Assembly: GCA_026702755.1 (NCBI GenBank)
Contig: JAPPBX010000071.1
Coordinates: 33,090 to 97,089, forward strand
Direction: 5' to 3'
Source: Candidatus Poribacteria bacterium
GTDB lineage: Bacteria; Poribacteria; WGA-4E; WGA-3G
Length of the DNA stretch: 64,000 bases
In this document: piece by piece, positions 1 through 7,231 of the stretch
How positions within the stretch are numbered: the first letter of the stretch is position 1
How the letters are laid out: every line of letters begins with the position of its first letter
Translations under genes and position numbers: made by a program
Notes under the pieces: generated by a model
The model's database searches: none
What the model was told of the DNA's origin: nothing
Seen by the model: the letters and a program-made list of their open reading frames with translations, nothing else

Positions 1-1171
1 ATTTCTGAATTTCTGGTGGGAGGTCGTCCAGTAAAATCACCTCGCCTCGGGAATTGGTTGTCGCGCTTTTGAGGCAGTTGTCTAACTCTCGGACGTTGCC
101 GGGCCAATTATACTCTTGGAACAATTTCAGCACTTCTTCAGAAACACCGTATATTGGCTTATCATTTTCTTCCTCAATACGCTGCAGAAAGTACGCCACA
201 AGTAATGGAATATCCTCTTTCCGTTCTCGCAACGGCGGCAGGGAGATTTTATAGCCGCAGAGACGATGAAACAGATCCATTCGAAATTCCTCACGCTCCA
301 CCATTTTCTCCAATTTCCGATTGGTAGCAGTGATGATCCGCACATCCACCGTATGCTCCTCAATTCCACCCACTCGCCTGATCTTTCTTGTTTGCAGCAC
401 ATTCAGGAGTTTACTTTGGAGTCTTAGTGCCATATTGCCGATTTCATCAAGAAAAAGGGTGCCCCCATCAGCTACCTCGAATAGCCCAGGTTTCCTCTCT
501 CTCGCATCCGCGAACGCCCCCGGTTCATGACCAAACAACTCATTTTCAAGGAGTTCACTGGGTATCCCACCACAATCAATTGCGATAAACGGTTCATCTG
601 CACGCTCGCTTTCTTCGTGAATTAAGCGCGCAACCAATCCCTTTCCTGTGCCTGTTTCACCTTCAATCAGGACTGAAACTTCATAGCGGGCTACACGTCC
701 AATTAATTTGTTTAGTTCAAACATGTCTTTATGCTCTCCAACGAGCGGATGCGGGTCCTTAGGACTTTTTTCATTTTCATCAGAGTCGTCATCAGAAATG
801 GGAGGGCGGATAGATAACCGTTTAAGCGCCCCGTCAAGCACCTTACGGATATGTTCTATATCGGTGTCTGTAGACAGAACATCCAATGCTCCCAGAGGCA
901 TTGCCTTTCTCGCTGTTTGTACCCCCGCTCCGATTATAATTACGATTACCGTAGGGTGGTCTTTCTTAATTCGCGCCAACGCCTTCAAACCTGCTTCCGC
1001 TGACGATTCTACATTGAGCAAGACAACTATCCGATCCTCACATTTTTTAATCTTTCCCAAGCCTTTACGAACGGTGTTAACGATGATAGGGGAATAGTCG
1101 TTATCCGTCAGGAAACTCTTCAATTCGCCAAAACTTTGATTATCATCAATGATTAATACTTTTTCTTCCAT
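1..1171 (-). CDS. NtrC-like sigma-54 activator with degenerate receiver (partial)
   Basis: The frame is open from an ATG at 1171 to the window edge, giving 390 residues with the C-terminus (DNA-binding domain) off-window. An AGGAG ribosome site precedes the start. Residues 1-118 form a receiver-like domain and about 140-390 a sigma-54 AAA+ domain. Walker A is GETGTGKG (171-178), Walker B is GGTLFLDEIG, and the arginine-finger and sensor regions (RIITATNR, RMDLFHRL, WPGNVREL) are present. The receiver keeps the acidic pair D9/D10, but the phospho-acceptor position is N53 and the conserved Thr and Lys are replaced (G81, T101), so it is unlikely to be switched by phosphorylation. The sigma-54 contact loop reads GAFADA instead of GAFTGA. 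The gene diverges from a region with two -24/-12 promoters, its probable targets. The AAA+ assignment is firm; the regulatory target is inferred. Confidence 0.93.
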   Translation of the reverse strand, partial: MEEKVLIIDDNQSFGELKSFLTDNDYSPIIVNTVRKGLGKIKKCEDRIVVLLNVESSAEAGLKALARIKKDHPTVIVIIIGAGVQTARKAMPLGALDVLSTDTDIEHIRKVLDGALKRLSIRPPISDDDSDENEKSPKDPHPLVGEHKDMFELNKLIGRVARYEVSVLIEGETGTGKGLVARLIHEESERADEPFIAIDCGGIPSELLENELFGHEPGAFADARERKPGLFEVADGGTLFLDEIGNMALRLQSKLLNVLQTRKIRRVGGIEEHTVDVRIITATNRKLEKMVEREEFRMDLFHRLCGYKISLPPLRERKEDIPLLVAYFLQRIEEENDKPIYGVSEEVLKLFQEYNWPGNVRELDNCLKSATTNSRGEVILLDDLPPEIQK

Positions 1172-1551
1172 TACTTTGTCTCCTATGTTCACCATAATAT
1201 GTTGTCAACTTAAGATTTCACGGTATGATAGCACGAGATTCAGTTGTTTTTCCTATCTGTAATGAAGATTCCTTGGACAGAGACAGATAGCATCTCTACA
1301 GCATAAGAGCTCGAGACCCATATCTGGAGGTGGACGTTTTGATAAAATAGACATTATAATAATAATAATTTAATCGCAGGTGGTGGATACCGCCAAGGCC
1401 GGAACAGTCTATTCGTTTCTAATAAACTGATCGCGAGGCAGTTGAATGCACTATTAAGTTATAATAAGCCAATTTTGATAATTATTCAAATTAAATAATA
1501 AAATCTATATCTAACGATAAATTATTATGATATCTTACATCCAACTTTCTC
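1172..1551. other. AT-rich non-coding stretch
   Basis: Divergent intergenic DNA between the activator gene and the first 21-bp repeat array. It is very AT-rich from about 1340 to 1545, and I see no convincing coding frame or RNA gene. It must contain the activator's own promoter, but I could not pick one with confidence. Confidence 0.6.
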
Positions 1552-1614
1552 TACAAAACCTGTGCTGATTTTTACAGAACCTGTGCCGATTTTTACAAAA
1601 CCTATGCTGGAATC
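1552..1614 (+). repeat. 21-bp tandem array, putative activator binding sites (copy 1)
   Basis: Three imperfect copies start at 1552, 1573 and 1594, exactly 21 bp (two helical turns) apart, with core ACARAACCTRTGCYGRWWT. The array lies 36-98 bp upstream of the -24/-12 promoter at 1648, a usual place for upstream activator sites. The same core recurs as two copies at 2338. The binding role is inferred from spacing, position and the adjacent activator gene. Confidence 0.65.
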
Positions 1615-1647
1615 TCCGTTTTCGCGCCTAATATTGACGAAATTCGC

Positions 1648-1664
1648 TTGGCATAGATCTTGCT
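1648..1664 (+). promoter_or_regulatory. sigma-54 (-24/-12) promoter 1
   Basis: TTGGCATAGATCTTGCT matches the TGGCAC-N5-TTGCW consensus, with GG at 1650-1651 and GC at 1662-1663, exactly 12 bp apart. Transcription would start near 1675 and read rightwards into a stretch without a convincing protein gene, so the product may be an RNA or a long leader. Confidence 0.7.
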
Positions 1665-2021
1665 ATTATTTGTGCGAGAGTTCGGTAACAAAATGCAAAC
1701 AGCATGCCGAAAGTGCACAGGAAATATTCATCAACCACTAAAATTTGTTCGGTGGCGACTGCGGTTCACACAAAAATTGGGCTAACAAAAAAAAATGTTG
1801 TATTTATTTTAATTTCTGCTATAATATGTTTTGGCATCCGTAAAATCCTTCATAGGTGGTTCGGCGAGAGGGTCAGTCTCCCGAACCGCGGCACTGCCAA
1901 GCGTAGATTGCCAGTGCGTGTTTAAGTCTATCATACATCCTAACTGATGTATATGGTATTCTAAGCAGCATCGTAATTTTACTTGATTTTTTTCGGAAGA
2001 TTTTGTATCATTACGAATGGA

Positions 2022-2084
2022 CGTTGGAGACGGATTGCCAGGGTAGATCCCTCTACCCCCGTCTCCACCCAACTGGCAATTGGG
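2022..2084 (+). ncRNA. structured, pseudoknot-capable RNA element (candidate)
   Basis: Three perfect pairings are visible. GGAGACGG (2026-2033) pairs with CCGTCTCC (2059-2066). Inside it GGGTAG (2041-2046) pairs with CTACCC (2053-2058). ATTGCCAG (2034-2041), located inside the outer stem, is the exact complement of CTGGCAAT (2073-2080) outside it. The last helix would make an H-type pseudoknot or an alternative fold. The element is downstream of sigma-54 promoter 1 and has no start codon or ribosome site nearby. It matches no riboswitch class that I recognise. Confidence 0.4.
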
Positions 2085-2216
2085 TATGCGTCTGAAAATA
2101 CAACGTCCAAATACCACAATTTTTTTGTTTCACTGATGGTGGTGTATCTATACTTTACAGCCACTTGCTGTTTCTGTTTTGTTGGCGATGCCCTCGACAT
2201 CAGCACCTGAAAGGTT

Positions 2217-2308
2217 CAGGAATTACGCAAACGCCTTTGTCAGCGAGGTCTCAAATTTCGTCAGCAGCGTGTAATATGTAGGAATTCATGAAAAGTGCGT
2301 AAGCCCTG
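2217..2308. repeat. degenerate copy of the GGACTTACGCA palindromic element
   Basis: The ends read CAGGAATTACGCA and TGCGTAAGCCCTG. The interior (GTCAGCGAGGT...GTCAGC, then GTGTAATATGTAGGAATTCATGAAAA) lines up with the reverse complement of the better preserved element at 17707-17794. The central hairpin is decayed here, which suggests an older insertion. Confidence 0.6.
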
Positions 2309-2337
2309 ATTCCAGAAAAATGTCAATGAATGCTGTT

Positions 2338-2379
2338 TGCAAAACCTCTGCTGTTTCTTGCAAGACTTGTGCTGGAATT
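2338..2379 (+). repeat. 21-bp tandem array, putative activator binding sites (copy 2)
   Basis: Two copies start at 2338 and 2359, 21 bp apart, with core GCAARACYTSTGCTG. The right-hand flank (GGAATT...CATTTTCGCGCC) also resembles the flank of the first array (GGAATC..CGTTTTCGCGCC), so the whole regulatory module was duplicated. The GG of the following promoter is 43 bp from the last repeat start, compared with 56 bp in module 1. Confidence 0.6.
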
Positions 2380-2399
2380 GGCATTTTCGCGCCGAATAC

Positions 2400-2416
2400 T
2401 TGGCATGTATCTTGCT
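2400..2416 (+). promoter_or_regulatory. sigma-54 (-24/-12) promoter 2, for the WD40 gene
   Basis: TTGGCATGTATCTTGCT has GG at 2402-2403 and GC at 2414-2415, 12 bp apart. It is nearly identical to promoter 1. The predicted start near 2427 gives a leader of about 165 nt before the ATG at 2592. It probably drives the first surface-protein gene and perhaps the genes after it. Confidence 0.75.
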
Positions 2417-2591
2417 GATTATTTATGTTCAACGATCTTGGACATCAATCACTACCTTAGGAGATTAGATTAGTTTTCGAGTGAGCGCGGGTTACGACAT
2501 CTGGATAAGTCTGCAGAAAACAAAAACGTTTCAAGTCTTGTGGAGATACTCTAAACCCCCGTATCAAATCAATTTTCAAGGAGAATTTACG

Positions 2592-5138
2592 ATGAAAAAA
2601 TTAAAAACACTCTTGGTATTACTGACGCTCTTAACTCTATTCACCTTAAACGGCTTCGCACAAGATATACCGGTAGTTACGCTTACGTCTCCGGGAAGTA
2701 GTACCGATGTCATTTTCAGTCCGGATGGACAGACGATTGCGAGCGTCAGGGACAGGTTTGGAATCCAGTTCTGGGATACGATGACAGCGAGCCTTCGCCA
2801 GACCTTCATAGCTGAGCGGATCAATAGTATTGCGTTTTCTCCCGATGGTGCGTTGCTTGCCATTGTGAATCGGTTGGGTTACGCCGTGTGGGTCTGGGAG
2901 GTCAACACTGAATCCGTTCGCGCCTTCGAGGGGCATACGTCTTATGTCCAAAGTGTTGCCTTTTCGCCGGATGGCAAGACCCTTGCCAGTGGAAGTTGGG
3001 ATAGAACGGTCCGGCTCTGGAATACGGAAACAGGCAGATTCGAGCAAATACTTATAGATCATACGGGTGAGGTCAATAGTATTGCGTTTTCTCCCAATGG
3101 CGTGTTGCTTGCCAGTGGTGGCAAGGATCAAACGCTCCGACTCTGGGATGTCAAGACTGGTGAAGTTATCCGCAGGCTCGAAGGACATGCGCGCAGCGTC
3201 AATCATGTCGCTTTTTCACCGGATAGCAAAATACTTGCCAGTAGCGGGGACGAAACCGTGCGCCTCTGGGATGTCGATACGGGTGAAGTTCTTCACAATA
3301 TCAGAGCAAGTTATGCCACGAAGAGTAGAGTCGCGTTCTCTCCTGATGGCAAAACCCTTGCGAGTAAACGTGGTATACAACTCTCTCTCTATGATGTCAA
3401 GACAGGTTTTCTGAAGCAGACGCTCACGACAGGAGCGGGAGGCATCGCTTTTTCGCCGGATGGGGCGTTGCTTGCCAGTGGGGGTCAGGATGAAAAAACG
3501 ATCTCTCACGGACCTGATGTCATCTGGTTGTGGGATACCCATACTTTGCAAGAAGTTCGCATCATCACGGGGCACCGGTCTGCTGTCCATAGTGTTGCGT
3601 TTTCTCCCGATGGACAGACGGTTGTGAGCGGGTCTGGACAGGGATGGGGGATTTTCTTTTGGGAGTCCCGAACCAAAAAATATCTGCGGAGTTTACCGGC
3701 AACAGGGGGTAAGCTCTTATTCTCCGCTGATGGCAAAATACTTGCCAGTAGTGGGAGTGGGAGGACAGATGCGCTGCGTTTGTGGGATGTCAATACAGAC
3801 AAAGAGATAATAAGTTTCAGTGCGCATCTGATCGATAGTTTCGCCTTCTCCCCTGATGGTAAAATGCTCGCTGTTGGTGCGCGATCCGCCAGCTATGGTG
3901 CCGGAAGTATCTATTTGTTGCATGTTGCGACGGGTGCGATTGTTTTTACCCTTACCGGTCATCAATCAGGCGCGGTCGCAAGCGTTGCCTTCAGTCCTGA
4001 TGGTAAAACCCTTGCCAGTGGCGGGTGGGACGCTACCCTCCGAGTGTGGAATGCCATGACAGGTGAAGACATTCGCACGCTCACGGGGCATACAAAATCG
4101 GTCGCAAGCGTTGCCTTCAGTCCTGATGGTAAAACCCTTGCCAGTGGGAGTTCAGGCTATAATTTGAGTTTAGCACCTTACCTACGGGATTTAGGTGATA
4201 CGACGATTCTGCTCTGGGACGCTGCAACAGGTGCACACCAACGGACGCTTGCTGGACATACGGATTCAATAACAAGCGTTGCGTTCAGTCCTGATAGTAA
4301 AACCCTTATCAGTGGGAGTGCTGACGCAACCATAAGGTTTTGGGATGTTCCGACAGGTGCTGACAGATTCACCCTCACCGCGCATGTGGCTGCCGTTACG
4401 AGTATAGCACTCTCTGGTGATGGCAAAACCCTTGTCAGTGGGAGTACTGACACAGCCATAAAGTTCTGGGATGTATCCATGCTATTTGAAGGTGTTGAGG
4501 AGATACAGTCGTTGTTTGCGGATGTCAACAGTGATGGCGTTGTCAATATCCAAGATTTAGTGTTGGTCGCCTCAAGTTTCGGGCAGTCGGTTCCAGAAGA
4601 AGACAACCCAGCGGATGTTAATAAAGACGGTGTTGTCAATATTATAGACCTTGTTGAGGTTTCGGCGGCGATTGAAAGCAACCAAAACGCTGCGCCAAGA
4701 ACATTTTCACAACTTCAAGAAGCTAATCTTACACAAGCAGAAGTGCAAAAGTGGCTGGTACAAGCACAACAACTTAATCTGACAGATCCAACAGCACAAC
4801 GCGGTATCCGCTTTCTTGAGCAGCTCTTGTTAGCACTAACACCGAAAGAGACAGCACTCTTGCCGAACTATCCCAATCCGTTTAACCCGGAGACGTGGAT
4901 ACCGTATCAGTTGGCAGCGGATGCGAATGTGACGGTGACTATCTATGCTGCGGATGGAAAGTTGGTACGGACACTTGAATTGGGACATCAACCTGCGGGA
5001 AACTACCAGACAAAGCACCGAGCCGCGTACTGGAATGGACGCAACAAATTTGGTGAGCGTGTCGCAAGTGGCGTGTATTTCTATACACTCACAGCAGGTA
5101 ATTTTACCTCAACGCGTAAGATGTTGATACGGAAGTAG
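2592..5138 (+). CDS. secreted WD40-repeat protein with dockerin pair and sorting tail
   Basis: 848 residues from the ATG at 2592, chosen because AAGGAG lies just upstream and the first 23 residues form a clear signal peptide (MKKLKTLLVLLTLL...GFAQD). About residues 30-635 are a series of WD40 blades with the repeated pattern V.SVAFSPDGKTLASGS.D.T.RLWD, one or two beta-propellers. Residues about 643-697 hold two calcium-loop repeats (DVNSDGVVNIQDLV, DVNKDGVVNIIDLV) of dockerin type I style. A helical linker follows, then a FlgD-like/Por-type sorting domain (757-848) beginning NYPNPFNPETWIPYQL. It is probably exported and held at or released from the surface. The ligand is unknown. Confidence 0.92.
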   Translation: MKKLKTLLVLLTLLTLFTLNGFAQDIPVVTLTSPGSSTDVIFSPDGQTIASVRDRFGIQFWDTMTASLRQTFIAERINSIAFSPDGALLAIVNRLGYAVWVWEVNTESVRAFEGHTSYVQSVAFSPDGKTLASGSWDRTVRLWNTETGRFEQILIDHTGEVNSIAFSPNGVLLASGGKDQTLRLWDVKTGEVIRRLEGHARSVNHVAFSPDSKILASSGDETVRLWDVDTGEVLHNIRASYATKSRVAFSPDGKTLASKRGIQLSLYDVKTGFLKQTLTTGAGGIAFSPDGALLASGGQDEKTISHGPDVIWLWDTHTLQEVRIITGHRSAVHSVAFSPDGQTVVSGSGQGWGIFFWESRTKKYLRSLPATGGKLLFSADGKILASSGSGRTDALRLWDVNTDKEIISFSAHLIDSFAFSPDGKMLAVGARSASYGAGSIYLLHVATGAIVFTLTGHQSGAVASVAFSPDGKTLASGGWDATLRVWNAMTGEDIRTLTGHTKSVASVAFSPDGKTLASGSSGYNLSLAPYLRDLGDTTILLWDAATGAHQRTLAGHTDSITSVAFSPDSKTLISGSADATIRFWDVPTGADRFTLTAHVAAVTSIALSGDGKTLVSGSTDTAIKFWDVSMLFEGVEEIQSLFADVNSDGVVNIQDLVLVASSFGQSVPEEDNPADVNKDGVVNIIDLVEVSAAIESNQNAAPRTFSQLQEANLTQAEVQKWLVQAQQLNLTDPTAQRGIRFLEQLLLALTPKETALLPNYPNPFNPETWIPYQLAADANVTVTIYAADGKLVRTLELGHQPAGNYQTKHRAAYWNGRNKFGERVASGVYFYTLTAGNFTSTRKMLIRK

Positions 5139-5228
5139 ACTTCCAAAAACAGTGAGGAACAATAAAAAAGAAGGATATTCCATCTTCGCTCCAGTGAAGC
5201 GATATATCCGCAAAAGGAGGACAAACAG

Positions 5229-7112
5229 ATGAAAAATAAGATACTTATTTCAATTCTAAGTGTGCTATTGATTTTGCTTTTTTCACCGATTGTTTTCTCA
5301 CAGGATACGGTTATGCGTATTGAGCCTTCTTCTCTGACACCGTCCGATGTAGGGGATATATTTTCTGTTGATATTGTCATTGAACATGGACAGAACGTTA
5401 CTGGGTGCCAAGTTTGGCTAACGTACAATCCCACTGTGCTCAAATATGCTGATTTTGAAAAAGGCAGGTTCTTTCCGGATGATGCATTTTACGGAAAAAT
5501 GCAGTTTGGCGAACTGCATTCCACCAAAACGCGCTTGCGTTTTCCTATTGTGACTTTTCCTCCAAGTCAACACAGCGGGGACGGCACCATCATTACATTG
5601 TACTTCGAGGTTCTTGATGTCACCACCTCATATCTTCTGAATTTAGTTGAGGGGGACCTTTCCAGCGGAACGGGGACACTTCTCTCTGATGTTGACAGGA
5701 ACTTGTTACTTCCTCATGTAGATGACCATGGAAATACAAAAGCCAAGGCGACACGACTCTCCTTGGGTGTAGACGGGGCTCGCTTGGGTGCGATAAAGCC
5801 GAACAGTGATGTCGATTACTTTGAGGTGAAGATAAGCGGTCCGGGGGAGTTGCGCCTTTATACCTTCCTCGGGCGTGACGTAGTTATAGAACTCCAAGAT
5901 AGCACAGGTTCCGTGCCTGCAAACGATGATATAGAGTACGGTCCAATAGAAGACTTGCGTCTTCGTCACAATGTGAATGCCGGGATTTATTACATCAAAG
6001 TCACAGGAACCACCGAAAACAGCACTGAAAATTATAGACTCCGCGCGAATTTTACGCCTGAATCCGATGACCACGGCAATACCTGGGCTGATGCGACACC
6101 ACTTCCCCGAGACGGGTCCCTCCCCGGTGTGATAGAAATGGGCAATGATGCAGATTACTTTCGCGTAGAAGTCCCAAGTAGAGGGGAGTTGACTCTCTAT
6201 ACTACCGGGAACCTTGATACCTTTGGGCAACTCGAAAGAGCCACAGGTGATAAAACAAGGAATAACAATAGTGGCAGCGGCTTAAACTTTCGCATCCACC
6301 ACGACGTAATTCCCCAGATTTATTACGTCAGAGTCACAGCATCATCTAACATGACTGGAAGTTATACCATTCACGCAAGTTTTACGCCTAAAGTAGAAGA
6401 ACTACCAGACCTCACCGGTGACGGTAGCATAGATGAAAACGATTTCCTGATAGTTGTCGCGCAGTTTGGATTGAATAGTGCACCTGCAACAACGGGTGAT
6501 ACGATCGAGGATATTACAGACGCTACTGTCAAGGACATTTATAAAGATTATGAAGCCTCCGGTGTTATTAGTGATGTCTCCATTGCCGTTAAGACACACG
6601 CAGATCTTAACACCGATGGCACTGTCGATTTTGCGGATATTGAGTTAATAGCGAAGGAATTAGAGGATGCAGGGGTGTTTGCTGCGCCGAACATCGCCCG
6701 CCTCACACCAGACACAGTCAAACAGTGGATGATGGAAACCAAACAGGTGTGGGAGAGCGATCCCGCTTTTTTTGATGGTATTGCAGCACTGGAACAATTT
6801 CATACGCTCTTGCCTCCTATGGCGACAGCACTCCTATCAAATTACCCAAATCCGTTCAATCCAGAGACATGGATACCGTATCACTTAGCAAAACCGGCTG
6901 ATGTTAGGTTGACAATCTATGACATTAACGGGCGTACGGTACGTACCTTGGACGTAGGATACCAGCCCGCGGGGCACTACCAAGACCGGACGCGTGCAGC
7001 ATATTGGGATGGTAGGAACACTTACGGGGAACCTGTCGCAAGTGGTGTCTATTTCTATATGTTGTCTGCTGGTGATTTCACAACCACCCGGCGGATGCTA
7101 ATTCGTAAGTAG
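5229..7112 (+). CDS. secreted cohesin / PPC / dockerin protein with sorting tail
   Basis: 627 residues; start supported by AAAAGGAGG and a signal peptide ending FSQD. Residues 28-150 look like a cohesin fold (RIEPSSLTPSDVGDIFSVDIVIE...GCQVWLTYNPTVLKY). Two pre-peptidase C-terminal-type beta domains follow, each opening DDHGN (about 165 and 280). A split dockerin-like pair (DLTGDGSIDENDFL at about 394; DLNTDGTVDFADIEL near 460) and the sorting tail (about 537-627) complete it. Cohesin and dockerin in one chain, next to three more dockerin proteins, suggests a scaffold role in a surface complex. Whether the pairs bind each other is not shown by sequence. Confidence 0.88.
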   Translation: MKNKILISILSVLLILLFSPIVFSQDTVMRIEPSSLTPSDVGDIFSVDIVIEHGQNVTGCQVWLTYNPTVLKYADFEKGRFFPDDAFYGKMQFGELHSTKTRLRFPIVTFPPSQHSGDGTIITLYFEVLDVTTSYLLNLVEGDLSSGTGTLLSDVDRNLLLPHVDDHGNTKAKATRLSLGVDGARLGAIKPNSDVDYFEVKISGPGELRLYTFLGRDVVIELQDSTGSVPANDDIEYGPIEDLRLRHNVNAGIYYIKVTGTTENSTENYRLRANFTPESDDHGNTWADATPLPRDGSLPGVIEMGNDADYFRVEVPSRGELTLYTTGNLDTFGQLERATGDKTRNNNSGSGLNFRIHHDVIPQIYYVRVTASSNMTGSYTIHASFTPKVEELPDLTGDGSIDENDFLIVVAQFGLNSAPATTGDTIEDITDATVKDIYKDYEASGVISDVSIAVKTHADLNTDGTVDFADIELIAKELEDAGVFAAPNIARLTPDTVKQWMMETKQVWESDPAFFDGIAALEQFHTLLPPMATALLSNYPNPFNPETWIPYHLAKPADVRLTIYDINGRTVRTLDVGYQPAGHYQDRTRAAYWDGRNTYGEPVASGVYFYMLSAGDFTTTRRMLIRK

Positions 7113-7231
7113 TGCTCTCTTAGCGGATGGCACGTTGAGAAATCTGCACTTATCCTAACACTGTGATACTGTGGATAAACAGGATGTCTCCGCCACTACG
7201 CGGAGGGGATTTAGCAAAGGAAGGAAAAATT

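Noticed and set aside
708..1097. 129-codon plus-strand frame opposite the activator gene
   Set aside because: The minus strand encodes a clear receiver and sigma-54 ATPase here; this is a shadow frame.
1704..1925. 73-codon frame with a hydrophobic segment downstream of sigma-54 promoter 1
   Set aside because: No ribosome site, odd composition and no recognisable domain; the region is better explained as non-coding RNA or leader.
2646..4681. Long reverse-strand frames opposite the WD40 genes
   Set aside because: They mirror the repeated WD40 codons and repeat with the same period; no starts or domains of their own.
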